In this document: in pieces, positions 38,337 to 49,517 of the stretch
How positions within the stretch are numbered: the stretch's first letter is position 1
Layout: the number at the start of each line of letters is the position of its first letter
Source of the DNA: Semisulcospira habei
Lineage: Eukaryota; Mollusca; Gastropoda; Semisulcospiridae
DNA: 64,000 nt
Assembly: GCA_036245525.1 (NCBI GenBank)
Contig: BTPG01000004.1
Location: 227,917,376-227,981,375, forward strand
Reading direction: 5' to 3'
Translations under genes and position numbers: made by a program
Notes under the pieces: model-generated
Told to the model about the DNA's origin: nothing
Database searches by the model: none
What the model saw: only the letters and a program-made list of their open reading frames with translations

Positions 38337-38660
38337 GTTAAAGCATGAAGCCTACTATTCACAAAGTGACTTACCATCTTCACAGTCATGGGTTAAAGCA
38401 TGAATCCTACTATTCACAAAGTGACTTACCATCTTCACAGTCATGGGTTAAAGCATGAAGCCTACTATTCACAAAGTGACTTACCATCTTCACAGTCATG
38501 GGTTAAAGCATGAAGCCTACTATTCACAAAGTGACTTACCATCTTCACAGTCATGGCAGTGTGAAGCCTACTATTCACAAAGTGACTTACCATCTTCACA
38601 GTCATGGTAGTGTGAAGCCTACTATTCACAAAGTGACTTACCATCTTCACAGTCATGGTA
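38337..38660. repeat. Minisatellite carrying an NFKBIL1 splice donor, six copies
   Basis: Units of about 55 bp (two are 46 bp) repeat CACAAAGTGACTTACCATC and TTCACAGTCATGG. On the minus strand each unit reads ATGACTGTGAAGATG then gtaagt, which is the last 15 bases of the exon and its donor. The array starts in the intron and its last unit merges into the exon at 38642. Confidence 0.9.
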
Positions 38661-38756
38661 GCGACCAAAAAAGTCTGCGCTTTCGCTCTCAAACTCCTGA
38701 GCCAGCTTGTCCTTCCACTCTCGGTCGGGGGACAGGTGGGACCGTGACCCACCAGC
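38642..38756 (-). CDS. NFKBIL1: NFKBIL1 penultimate visible exon
   Basis: On the minus strand it follows gtttcggcag and ends at gtaagt. It encodes HLSPDREWKDKLAQEFESE and then FFGRYHDCED, and carries one base into the terminal exon to continue FTQERERE. The Trp/Glu-rich style suits the middle region of the family. Five further copies of its donor lie downstream in the minisatellite. Confidence 0.75.
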
Positions 38757-38760
38757 CTGC

Positions 38761-39088
38761 CGAAACAAGGGCAGTCAAAGACGACAACATCATCAAAATG
38801 CACAGGGAAGTAAGGGAAGTCTTTCGTTTATAATGAAAGTTACTGTGCAGGTGCAAAAATGTTAAAGGCGCAACATCCGCCGGTTGACTGCTTACAGTTA
38901 CATGCTGACAGCCATGTACTAGATGCTGCTGTAAGCCTGCGTGTGCTTAATATTCACTAGATCTGCTGTGGCTTTAAGTCCCTGGTGTATGCAGCCACCA
39001 GCACTGTTGCTTACAGTACTGTTGGCTGGCTGTTTACAATACTGTTGGCTGACTGTTTACAGTGCTGCTGGCTGACTGCTTACACTAC
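38761..39088. other. NFKBIL1 intron or upstream sequence
   Basis: It contains a short degenerate repeat (CTGTTGGCTGACTGTTTAC, about three copies near 39000-39080) and no supported exon. Confidence 0.4.
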
Positions 39089-39742
39089 AACTAAACAGAA
39101 TATTGAATGTATGTCGCCAGCCGGTCCAATACGTTAAATAAACCTACGACATGGGGCCTAAATAAAGTTAAGACCATTTAGCAACACATCCAATATCAAG
39201 AGCTACAGGCAGCGCAGACAGTAGGGAGAGTTTGAAAAAGGAAAATGCAGGTGAATGGGCCAAGCGTAGACAGAAACACATCCCCCAAAATAGAGGGAAA
39301 AAAACACCCTGTGGGGCTGACCAGGGTGACCCTGGGAACTAAAAAGTAGTTAACCCCACCCAAGTCCCCCAGGGCAGACCCTGGTGGGGGTGACAGCAAC
39401 AAGACTTTCTCAGGACGTGCCTGCACTGCTTGTGAAAAAAACTAAACAGAATATTGAATATATGTCACCAGCCAAGCTAATACGTTAAATAAACCTACGA
39501 CATGGGGCCCAAATAAAGCTAAGACCATTTAGCAACACATATCCAATATCAAGAGCTACAGGCAGCGCAGACAGTAGGAAGAGTTTAAAAAGGCAAATAC
39601 AGGTGAATGGACCAAGGGTAGACAGAAACACATGCCCCAGAATAGAAGGGAAACCCACCCTGTGGGGCTGACCAGGGTGACCCTGGGAACTAAAAAGTAG
39701 TTAACCCCACCCAAGTCCCCCAGGGCAGACCCGGGTGGGGGA
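39089..39742 (-). mobile_element. Two tandem SINE copies
   Basis: Copies at 39089-39390 and 39391-39742 run head to tail on the minus strand. Both lack the TTGATTG tail block, and the second starts at GACAGCAACAAG. Both keep the GC-rich 5' end (ACCCGGGTCTGCCC on their own strand). Confidence 0.8.
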
Positions 39743-39754
39743 TAAGAAATGTTA

Positions 39755-40812
39755 AGCACAATGACACAACCCACACTGAACAAATACCTTGTTAAACATA
39801 CCTCTGTGCATTTACCATGTCAAATCATGGATGACCACCAACAAACTGATGTTAAATGATGGCAAAACTGAACCAATGGTGGTAGCTAATCCAAGATTAT
39901 CTTCGTCCCTGCCTTTACCGTCATCATTGTCTATGGATGAAAACACTCATTGGCTTCTCTGCGAGTGTGAGAAGCCTGGGTTAACACTTGACAGCGGGTT
40001 ATCTATGTCACAGCATGTAGGTGCAGTGTGTAGATCAGCTTATCTGGAACTTCGTCCTATTAGTTCAGTTCGTCACATGCTGACCGTGGAAGCCACTAAA
40101 ACACTAGTTTGTGCATTTGTGCTGTCCAAGCTAGATTATTGTAACTCTTTGCTTTGTGGCTGTCCTCAGTATCTCATTGATCGCCTCCAAAACATTAAGA
40201 ACAATGTAGCCCGGCTTGTTGTGAGAGTCCGTAAGACTGAGCATGTCACACCCATTTTGAAGACCCTTCACTGGCTGCCTGTGTCCTCACGTTTTCAATA
40301 CAAAGTTATGTCAATCTGTTTTAACTGCCTTTCAGGCACCAGCCCAGAATACTTGTCCTCTTTGCTGCATGTGTATACACCCTCTCGCGAGCTCCGCTCC
40401 TCTTCTGATAAACGGAAGTTGTGTGTACCTTCTGTCGAAACTAAAACATTTGGTCAGCGCACTTTTGTTTTTTAAGCCCCGGTGTTTTGGAATACACTTC
40501 TTCTTGAGGTCAGAAACAGCGAGTCTGTTTCTGACTTCAAGAGGTCGTTGAAAACTCACCTCTTCAAGCTTTACTTTGAATGACTGCCAGTGTTTGATGC
40601 CTTAGTTGTAGTTCTGCAATCCTCCTTGTTTAGACTGAATGTTAATTAGAATATAAATTATTATGTATGTATTGTTGTTTAGTTTATTGTAAAAGTGGTG
40701 TGTTCGGGCATTGTGTTTTGTTTGTTATGTGCATATGTCATTGTATTTTTAGTTTTGTGTACAGATTGTAAAGCGCTTAGAGCTTTTGAGTAAGATTAAG
40801 CGCTATATAAAT

Positions 40813-40892
<80 letters not shown>
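39755..40892 (+). mobile_element. L2/CR1-like LINE, 5'-truncated
   Basis: It encodes the RT C-terminal region (WMTTNKLMLNDGKTE, NSLLCGCPQYLIDRLQ, LHWLPVSSRF, FGQRTF) with a stop at 40473-40475. It ends AAGCGCTATATAAATACTCATT followed by (ATT)n to 40892. A short frameshift precedes the end of the frame. Confidence 0.85.
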
Positions 40893-40894
<2 letters not shown>

Positions 40895-41019
40895 TCTGGT
40901 TCATTTTATTATGATCGTTTGGGAGGAAGTTGAGCGATGTTCAGGGAAACATGGACGCACGGCCGTGCGTTTCTCTGTCTTAAAACAATGGATCTCTCAT
41001 GAGACCGAGACACACGGGC

Positions 41020-41225
41020 ATTGGAGTGTGCACTGAAAGACTCAGCACGTTGTGGGGAATATGGGGATATAACTTTTATTACTTTTTGCCAAGTGTATGG
41101 GATACAAAAACCTGTACTTGGTGTGGACTGTGAGTTTTTCCTCTGTGGGTACCGGCAGACATGTGTATACTGTGGCCGATACACGAACACGTGTGTACTG
41201 TGACTATGGGTGTTGATGAAACATG
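41020..41225 (+). mobile_element. 5' UTR-like segment of the L1-like LINE
   Basis: It is similar to 44305-44499 (shared ACTGAAAGACTCAGCACGTTG and GGGAYACAARAACATGTA-type blocks) but clearly diverged. The two look like tandem leader units of one L1-like element, now separated by the L2-like insertion. Confidence 0.55.
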
Positions 41226-41235
41226 AGTGCAGACT

Positions 41236-44200
41236 ATAATCATAATAATAATAAATAATAATAAGGAAGATTTATAAGGCGCCAATACATGGTAAGATGC
41301 TCTAGGCGCCGTACATATGAACAAAACATACAAATATTACACAAAAAGTGACAAAGCCACATGTCCAATTACACAAAAGAACAAAATTATGACTAAATAC
41401 ATGAACACTGATAATCAAAGTGGGAAAAGATGGGTTTTAAGACTGTGTTTAAAACTGGCACTAGACTCACTGTGTCTCAATGATTTAGGAAGATCATTCT
41501 AGGCTGATGGACCCTGGTAAGAAAAAGATCTCTGCCCAAATCCTTTAGTCCTTACTGTAGGAATACGAAGCATTTTATTGTCAGACGAACTGCGCAATTG
41601 CCTCGAAGGGATATAACGGTGAAGGAGCTCTGAGAGATAAGTGGGTCCAGTGCCAGAAAGAGAAACATGACAAATGGACAAGACTTTGTGCTTGACTCTC
41701 TCCTTCACTGGCAACCAGTGGAGAGCGTGCAGGATGGGGGACACATGGTCTGACCTTTTCGCTTTCATGACCAGACGTGCGGCTGAATTTTGGACTCTCT
41801 GGAGCCGATCAAATAGATACTGTGGGCATCCAGATACGAGTGAGTTGGCATAGTCAATGCGAGATAGAACAAATGAACAAACCAGAGTTTTTGTAGCCTC
41901 TGAGGTAAGGAACTGTCTAATAGAGCTAATACGACGCATCTCCAAATAGGCTGCCCTGCAAATGTTTATCACCTGTTTATCCATGGACAAGTCCTGCTCG
42001 ATTGCAACACCCAGGTTCTTCACTGACTGAGAGAAGTTGACGGTCGTGTTCTCAATCATGATATGCTGAGGCAAAGCGGTAGAAGAAGACATTCTGGGTG
42101 ATGCAATGAGCATGGCTTCCGTTTTTCCTTCATTCAGTTTGAGCTTGTTTTCTGACATCCACAGCCTCACATCAAGAATGCAAAGTGACACGCTCTGGAT
42201 GATTTCGTTGACCTGACTCACACTACCTGTCTTATAAAGCTGTGTATCATCACTGTATGCGTGATGTGAAACAGAGTGTCCAACAATAATGCTGGACAAA
42301 GGCTGTACATACAGTAGGAAAAGCACTGGGCCTAATACTGAGCCTTGTGGGACCCCAAAACGGAGGCTGGCAGGTGCAGAGACATGCCCATCGACAGACA
42401 CAGTCTGTGATCGCTCAGTAATGTAAGAGTCGAACCAAGACAGGGCAGTGCCATCAATGCCGAAAACAAGCTGGAGACGATTAATCAGGGTAGTGTGGTC
42501 GATTGTGTCGAACGCGCTAGAAAGATCAAGTAAAGCGAGCACTGACACCTTACCATCATCCAGAGCAAGTAACAAGTCATTCATGAGTCTGAGAAGTGCT
42601 GTTTCAGTACTGTGACAACATCTGTAGGCTGACTGAAATGGATCCATAAGATTGTTCAAGGCCAGGTGATCCAAAAGTTGCGAAAGCACAATCTTTTCGA
42701 TCACCTTTGACAGAAACGGTAGGTTTGAGACAGGTCTATAATTCTTAAGGTCGTTGTGATCTAATGAGGGTTTTTTCAGTAGGGGTTTCACAACAGCACT
42801 TTTATACATTGAAGGGAAAACACCAGATGCAAGCGAAGCATTGACAATGTGAGTAACATACGGCAGTAAACTATCCAAACAGTTGTACAACAAAGTGGTA
42901 GGCACTGGATCGAGCTCACATGACTTAGGGGGCATCTTCATTAACAACTTGCGTACATCGTCACAGCATACAGGTCTAAACACAGACATGGTCTGACCAT
43001 GAAAGCAAAAGTCGATAGAAGAGACTGTTTTTGTCTGAAAAGACTGTGAGTCAAGATCGTCGCGAATGGCTTGGACTTTTTCCATGAAATATGTGGAAAA
43101 AACGAGATGGAAGTTCTGTCATGGAGTATATGCTAGGAAGAGGAGAAGACTTGACTTTGCCCAGCAGCTGATCAGCCACTGAGTACAGTTGCTTACTGGT
43201 GTTGCATGCAGCAATCTTCATACTGTAGAAGGACGTTTTTGCCGTGCTCACTAACCTGGTTACAGCTTTCTTGGCAGCAGAAAACAATTGCTTGTGTACT
43301 GTAAGCCCAGATTTGCGCCACTGTCTTTCTGCCCTACGACGTTCCTGTTTGGCGGTGCGCAGAGTACTCGCTACAGTATTGTGCCATGGGGTTGATCTAC
43401 AGTGTGCAGAGTACTCGCTACAGCATTGTGCCATGGGGTTGATCTACAGTGTGCAGAGTACTCGCTACAGCATTGTGCCATGGGGTTGATCTACAGTGTG
43501 CAGAGTACTCGCTACAGCATTGTGCCATGGGGTTGATCTACAGTGTGCAGAGTACTCGCTACAGCATTGTGCCATGGGGTTGATCTACAGTGTACAGAGT
43601 ACTCGCTACAGCATTGTGCCATGGGGTTGATCTACGGGCTGGAATCTTACGACGTGTCACAGGAGCAAGTTGGTCCAGTGCCGACCGTAGACATTTATCC
43701 AGTGCTTCAGCAGTGACCTCGGTAACAGTGGGAAGTCGCTCCAAAAGATCCGCCTCAAATGCAAGTCGATCAAGAGCCCGAATGTTTCGAACTGTCTTGA
43801 ACACTGGAGCTACACAAGGTTGAAGCACGTTAAGGCGGGCTGTGACGCAGTAATGGTCAGACGATAATGCATCAGTAACTCCAGTAGAGGATAGGTAGTC
43901 ACCGTCTGATCTCACAACAACCCAGTCAAGAATGTGTCCGTGGATGTGTGTAGGCCTGTCAACAACCTGTAACAGGTTGAACATGTAGAAAAGGTCCAAC
44001 AGTTTTGACACTGAAGGATTGGATGGACAGTCATAGTGGAAATTAAAATCGCCCAGGAGCACAGGATCGCCACTGAGTGAATTAACAAGCTCAAGAAGAT
44101 CTGGAAACTGGTCCATAAACATGGAGTCAGAGAGTTTATTCTTACGGCTTGGCGGCGGTCTGTAAACACAGAAAAAGTGGAGTGATTGTTGTGGAAGAGT

Positions 44201-44290
44201 CAGTTTGACATGGCAAAGCTCGAAGGACTCGTGAGCGAAGTTAAACAACGAGGAGCAGGAGATGAAAGGTGCGAAAACGTCTCTGTAGAT
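41236..44290 (-). pseudogene. L2-like LINE, nearly complete but broken
   Basis: On the minus strand an endonuclease frame (44290-43640: VYRPPPSRKN, GDFNFHYDC, SSDHYCVTA) leads into a linker broken by a 47-bp minisatellite. An RT frame follows, 528 codons (43085-41499), with NYRPVSNLPF, LLDLSSAFDTIDH, GVPQGSVLGP and YSDDTQLY. The 3' UTR ends in a (TTA)n tail at 41236-41265. The YSDD box and tail suit the L2/CR1 group. The frame breaks in the linker make it inactive. Confidence 0.85.
43355..43640. repeat. 47-bp minisatellite inside the L2-like coding region
   Basis: About six copies of GTGTGCAGAGTACTCGCTAC plus AGCATTGTGCCATGGGG lie here. Unit starts at 43402, 43449 and 43496 are 47 bases apart. 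Because 47 is not a multiple of three, the expansion destroys the reading frame between endonuclease and RT. Confidence 0.9.
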
Positions 44291-44644
44291 CATGACAATG
44301 TATACTGAAAGACTCAGCACGTTGTGAGCTTTTTGCAGATATAATGTTTTATTATGTTTCGCCAAATGTGTGGGACACAAGAACATGTAATGTGTGCACT
44401 GTGAGTCTCCTGTGAGTACGGACATGTGTGTACTGTGACACTGATATACGGATGTGTGTGTACTGGGACGATATTGGAGCATGCGTGTGCACCGCAGTCA
44501 TGTCGAAAAAAGGCGACAAGAAGAGGAAAAAGAAAGCAAGCACTGATGCGGATACTAGCGGTTGTGCGGCGGATAAGTCCCGATCAAGTCAAGTGACACA
44601 AAGCCTGAAAGAGAGAGACAGTCGCAGCAGGGTGAGGACAGACA

Positions 44645-47600
44645 TCATCATCATCATCAGTCCCTTGCCCGAACTGGGCGTTGGGGGGACTGAAAGGCAG
44701 CAGCAACAGACAGTGCTCTCCACTGAGTTCTATTTTGGGCGGTGGCAAGCAAGTCTGACATCTCGAGTTCGGTCCATTCTTTTATGTTTGCGACCCAACT
44801 CTTTCTCTGACGACCTCGCCGACGACTTCCTTCGAGAGTGCCTTGGAGGATAGTCTTGGACAAGGTGTTGTGTCGGGTCACGTGGCCAAACCAAGCAAGC
44901 TTGCGCCGTTTCACGGTTGCCAGAAGGGGTTCATGTGGGCCCACCAGGGAAGTGACGATGCTCCGTACATATTCGTTAGTCTTGTGCTCGCGGTACGAGA
45001 TGCGGAGCAACTTCCTCAGGCACTTGTTCTCAAAGGCCTGGATTTTCTTTTCTGAGTCTGCAAGCAGTGTCCAAGTCTCACAGCCGTAGAGTAGAATAGA
45101 CACTATGAGGGACTTGTAAAGCCTGTACTTGATGGTGAAGCTGATGGAGTTACTTCGCCATATCCTGTCCAGCCTGGCCATTGCGGATGTTGCTGTACCT
45201 ATCCTGATACGGATCTCTGCTATGCAACTACCGTCTTTGGACAGGGTGGCTCCCAAGTACTTGAAGCTATTGACCTCTTCTAGCTTTTGGCCGTTCATGT
45301 GAATGTTGCTGCTGCTGTCGCTTGTGGTGTTGATCATCACTTTGCTTTTATCCGTACTGATCTCCATGCCATAAGACCCTGCGCTACTTGAAAGTTTGTC
45401 TGTCAGGTTTTGGAGCTCACTATTGCTGCCTGCCATGAGGTCAATGTCGTCTGCGAATCGAAGATTGCACAGGGATCTGCCACCAATAGAGATTGAAGTA
45501 TGGTGGTCGTGGAGGGTTTCCTGCATGATCTTCTCCAGGAATATGTTGAAAAGGACAGGAGAGAGCAGGCATCCTTGACGGACACCGATCGTCGTCCTGA
45601 AGAACTCGCCTGACTGATTGTTAAGTAGAACCGCGCTGCAGGCGTTCTTGTAAAGCGCTTCTATCATTTGGATCAGTCCCTCCTCTATGTTGAACGATCT
45701 CATGACTTGCCAGAGTCCGTCGTGCCAGACGCGATCAAATGCTTTCCTGAAATCAATGAAGTTGTGGTAGAGTTCGCGCTGATGCTGCAGATGTTTCTCG
45801 ATCAGGACGCGGCAGTTGAAAATCTGCTCTACAGTGCTTCTTCCAACTCTGAAGCCAGCCTGTTCTTCTGCCAGCAGTTCCTCGGCGAAAGTTTTGAGGC
45901 GGTTGAGAATGATTCTAAGCATTACTTTGCTAGGGTGACTTATCAGACTGATAGTTCTGTAGTTCTGGCACTGTTTCAGGTTTCCTTTCTTGGGGAGCGG
46001 GATCACTAGAGACTGTGTCCATTCTACTGGCCATTTCTTTTGCTCCCAGATCTTTTGACAGAGTGTAGTGAGGACCTTCGTTGTTACTTCTCCTCCATGT
46101 TTCAACAGTTCAGCAGGTACGTTGTCTACACCTGGAGACTTTCCTCTCTTCAGGCCGCGTACGGCTGCTTCCACCTCTTCAGCTAACACTGGCAGGTCTT
46201 CAGCCTTCCTGGCCCCAGCCTGGTTGTTTTGGAGGATGCTGGTGTCTGGCTCAGCCTTGTAGTTATACAAGTCTCGGCAGTACTCAGTCCATCTGTTTAG
46301 TACAGCAGTGTTTTCCGTAAGGAGTTGGCCGCTGCTGTCTTCGATGACTGTGGCTGTTCGCTGTTGAGTCTTGGTGAGGGTCCTTAGCGTTTCATAAGCC
46401 TTCTTGCTGTTGCCATTTGCCATGCCCTCTTCCACGCTACAACACTGGTCTTCAATCCAATCTTCTTTGGCTTCTTTCATCCTCTTCCTGATCTTCTTGT
46501 TGACAAGTCTGTACTTGTTTGCTGATGTGAGGTCTTGGCCTCTCTTTTTCTTCCAGGCTCTCCTCTCATCACAGAGATCGAGGATGTCATCGGTGACCCA
46601 GGGCTGTTTGCGCTTCCTCTGCTTCCCCAGCACTTCTTCTGCTGTAGAAAGTAACACCTCTTTTATATTTCCAGCAAGGGTGTCTACGTCGCAGTCCAAA
46701 GTAGCCAAGGCTGCAAATCTGCCTCCCACCTGGGCTTGGAAGAGCTCTTCTACTTCCGGGTCTTTTAGCTTCTGGAGGTCGAATCTGATGCGAGGGTTCT
46801 TGCTATCTCGTTTCAATGCCAGCTTCAACTTGAGGCTAGTAAGGACGAGGTTGTGGTCGCTGCCAATATCAGCGCCAGGAAAGGACCTCGTTTGTGCTTT
46901 GTTAACGCTGGATTTGAATCGTCGAGGCAGCAAGATGAAGTCAATCTGGTTATGGACCAGGCCTCCTGGCGATTGCCATGTCACTGTTCTTGACTTCTTG
47001 TGTGGATGGAGGGTATTAGCAACGGTGAGACGGTGACTCTCTGCGAACTCTAAAAGTCGCAGGCCTCTGTCATTTGTTTCTCCCAGGCCAAACTTGCCAG
47101 CTGTTCCTGCCCATTGTTGGTAGGCGTCAGGGCCGATCTTTGCATTCCAGTCACCGAGGACAGTCAGAATGTCTTTCTTAGGTGTTTTCTTGATGATGTT
47201 GTCCAGTTGTTCGTAAAATTCTTCTAATTCTTCATCATCATGGTCTGCTGTTGGAGCGTATACTTGTATGATAGTGATGTTGTGCGGTCGGGCGGAGATG
47301 CGGATGGAGATTAGTCTGCTTGACACGGGGGTGCAGCTGATGACAGTTCCAACCACCTCTTTCCTTACGATAAAAGCTACGCCATGTTCGTGCTTGGTTT
47401 CTTTTCCGCTGAACCAGATTTTATGGCCTTCATCTGTTGTTGTTTCTCCGAAGCCTGTCCATCGAACTTCTGCAAGTCCTACAATGTCCCAGCGATAGCG
47501 CTTCAACTCGTGGGTGAGTTCCTTCACTTTGCCGCACTGGTAGAGTGTGCGAACGTTCCAAGTTCCGATAGTTATTCCTTGCGTGGGCAGCTCGATGGTG

Positions 47601-47870
47601 GGTTTGGTTCCAGTAACACACTTGTCGCCCCCACCCTGGAGACCTCCAATGGGGTGCGCGGTCGTTGGTGATCCGGGCCCCGACCGATCCGGCATGTTAT
47701 TCTTATTCTGTTGCTTGTCCATCAGTCCTTTCAATGGGCTTAGGCGAACTTGGCGGCGCCCGTCTCCTCTCCAAGTATTTCAACTGACTGAAAGACGCGT
47801 CAGCCCCTCACAACGTTTCGCCCGCCAGCAGAAGCGGTTACCGGGGTGTGGCTAGGTAAAGGACCTGGAC
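44645..47870 (-). mobile_element. RTE retrotransposon, apparently full length
   Basis: It is flanked by a perfect 10-bp target duplication aggacagaca (44635-44644 and 47871-47880). The 3' end is a short (GAT)n tail, as usual for RTE elements. A 136-bp leader precedes a single long frame. It is inserted into the ORF1 of an L1-like element. Confidence 0.9.
44657..47734 (-). CDS. RTE ORF: endonuclease and reverse transcriptase, 1025 aa, intact
   Basis: The single minus-strand frame has no stop or frameshift. The AP endonuclease spans about residues 55-290 (ITIGTWNVRTLYQCG, GLAEVRW, YAPTADHDDEE, LGDWNAKIGP, GSDHNLVLTS). A basic linker follows. The RT spans about 520-790 (NYRTISLIS, DFRKAFDRVWH, VRQGCLLSPVLF, FADDIDLM), then the RTE C-terminal region (YGCETWTLL, RKLAWFGHVTRH, RRRGRQRKSW). 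The length is normal for the family. Endonuclease and RT catalytic residues are present. It would nick target DNA and copy its own RNA there. It is the only LINE in the window with no visible defect. Confidence 0.9.
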   Translation of the reverse strand: MKGLMDKQQNKNNMPDRSGPGSPTTAHPIGGLQGGGDKCVTGTKPTIELPTQGITIGTWNVRTLYQCGKVKELTHELKRYRWDIVGLAEVRWTGFGETTTDEGHKIWFSGKETKHEHGVAFIVRKEVVGTVISCTPVSSRLISIRISARPHNITIIQVYAPTADHDDEELEEFYEQLDNIIKKTPKKDILTVLGDWNAKIGPDAYQQWAGTAGKFGLGETNDRGLRLLEFAESHRLTVANTLHPHKKSRTVTWQSPGGLVHNQIDFILLPRRFKSSVNKAQTRSFPGADIGSDHNLVLTSLKLKLALKRDSKNPRIRFDLQKLKDPEVEELFQAQVGGRFAALATLDCDVDTLAGNIKEVLLSTAEEVLGKQRKRKQPWVTDDILDLCDERRAWKKKRGQDLTSANKYRLVNKKIRKRMKEAKEDWIEDQCCSVEEGMANGNSKKAYETLRTLTKTQQRTATVIEDSSGQLLTENTAVLNRWTEYCRDLYNYKAEPDTSILQNNQAGARKAEDLPVLAEEVEAAVRGLKRGKSPGVDNVPAELLKHGGEVTTKVLTTLCQKIWEQKKWPVEWTQSLVIPLPKKGNLKQCQNYRTISLISHPSKVMLRIILNRLKTFAEELLAEEQAGFRVGRSTVEQIFNCRVLIEKHLQHQRELYHNFIDFRKAFDRVWHDGLWQVMRSFNIEEGLIQMIEALYKNACSAVLLNNQSGEFFRTTIGVRQGCLLSPVLFNIFLEKIMQETLHDHHTSISIGGRSLCNLRFADDIDLMAGSNSELQNLTDKLSSSAGSYGMEISTDKSKVMINTTSDSSSNIHMNGQKLEEVNSFKYLGATLSKDGSCIAEIRIRIGTATSAMARLDRIWRSNSISFTIKYRLYKSLIVSILLYGCETWTLLADSEKKIQAFENKCLRKLLRISYREHKTNEYVRSIVTSLVGPHEPLLATVKRRKLAWFGHVTRHNTLSKTILQGTLEGSRRRGRQRKSWVANIKEWTELEMSDLLATAQNRTQWRALSVAAAFQSPQRPVRARD

Positions 47871-49269
47871 AGGACAGACAGCAAACGTCGAAAGGAGTCT
47901 CTTTCTCCGGACCGAAACGTGCAGACAGTGTTAAATTTTCCACCTATCGGGCACGCAAACACTCTGAACACTCTAGCGATGCAGTCGGATACATCTAGCG
48001 CTGTGTTGGACAAACTGGACGTGTTGCAGGCAACCTCCAATTCTCTCACAAAGCAGATGGAAGACTGCAGGAGTTCTCTGTCAAGACAAATAGACAAAAA
48101 CATCGAAAAACTCGCTGGTGTCATTTTCGATCTCCAACAGGAAAATGCCAAATTGAGAAAAACACGGGATCAAACGCTTAGGCAAACCCAGGAACTGAGA
48201 GAAGAAGTTAAGAGTCTGCGATCTATAGTAATGGATCAGCGTGAACATTTAAATAACCTCGAGCAGTATTCCCGTAGGGAGTCGGTCAGAGTCAATGGAG
48301 TGAAGGGGGATGTTCGTGGTGAGACAAACAAGCAGTGCGAAGAAAAGGTGCTCAAGATCTTTCTGGAGAAACAGACTGAGAGACATTGACAGCACGAAAA
48401 TATCTGCACTACACAGACTAGGAAGAGTCGAGAAGGGAAAACTTGGACAGACCAGTAATTGTCATCAAATTCGTCTCACGAAAAGACCATGCTGTCGTGC
48501 TGAGAGAGCGGAGAATCTGAAAAAAAAAAACAAAAAAAAAACACCGGTGTGGGAATCTCCGAGGATCTGACAAAACTGAACTTTCAGCGCCTAAGTGGAG
48601 CAGACTGAAGCAACACGAAGGTGTGCTTGACGCCTGGTCCGCGGCCGAGGGCAGACTTTTTGCAAAACTGCTAGATTTGTCTATCCTGGAGATCGTCGGC
48701 GGAGACACAAATATGATCGAACACAAACTTAACGGACACTTTGCCGATCCCTCTAGACCTGAGCAGCAGCATCAAGAACGTCAACAGCGCCAACGGCAGC
48801 TCGATCGACCAAAGCCCAGGAGAGAGTGGAACAACGAACCGGGGACACGGCACTTCAGCCCGAAAGACTACTCCACCCCGCAGACCGCAGCGCATCACAA
48901 CTGGAGCCTACACCGCCCCTTACAGACTACAACCTCCACTGGGGCTGCACCACGTCCGCCTCCTGCAGCCTCTGCCTCTGATCAGCAACGGCCTCGACCT
49001 CAGGGTGGGGCGGTAAACGACATACAGAACCGACTGCAGGCTTTGGCCGACAGAAGCCTCGGTGGCATCCCCAGTACCCTAGAGGGTGTAGGAATCAGCA
49101 AACCTGATTCCTCCCAAGGTGTTAACAAAGCTGGTGGCAAAGGGAACTTGGAGGAAGAGGCGGCCGTCAACAAACCAATAAGCAGTGGCTGAGATAGGGG
49201 ATGGATCAATATAATGACAAGTGGTAGTGACAGTGCGAACCAGACATGCTAACACACTGCCCTTTCAGT

Positions 49270-49517
49270 TTTAATAATAATAATAATGATAATAATAATA
49301 ATAAGGAAGATTTATAAGGCGCCAATACATGGTAAGATGCTCTAGGCGCCGTACATATGAACAAAACATACAAATATTACACAAAAAGTGACAAAGCCAC
49401 ATGTACAATTACACAAAAGAAGAAAATTATGACTAAATACATGAACACTGATAATCAAAGTGGGAAAAGATGGGTTTTAAGACTGTGTTTAAAACTGGCA
49501 CTAGACTCACTGTGTCT
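49270..49517 (-). mobile_element. 3' end of the L2-like LINE
   Basis: It is nearly identical to 41236-41480, including the (ATA)n tail and the AGGCGCCGTACATATG block, and is truncated after about 250 bp. Confidence 0.85.

Larger units (their letters stand above)
44500..49192 (+). pseudogene. L1-like LINE ORF1, split by an RTE insertion
   Basis: ATG 44500 opens a Lys/Arg-rich N-terminus that reaches the RTE target site at 44644. It continues in the same frame from 47881 once one target duplication is removed. A coiled coil (DKLDVLQATSNSLTKQ to VKSLRSIVMDQ) and LNNLEQYSRRESVRVNGV follow. The coiled coil plus RRM-type arrangement is typical of L1 ORF1 proteins, which bind LINE RNA as trimers. 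Frameshifts near 48370 and in an A run at 48520-48540 break the RRM. The last frame (48623-49192) is Gln/Pro-rich. ORF2 is absent. Confidence 0.8.

Noticed and set aside
44500..44632. First coding exon of a host gene (Lys-rich ATG frame followed by a gtgagg donor)
   Set aside because: Removing the RTE and one 10-bp target duplication continues the same frame into the L1-like ORF1, so it is LINE coding sequence.
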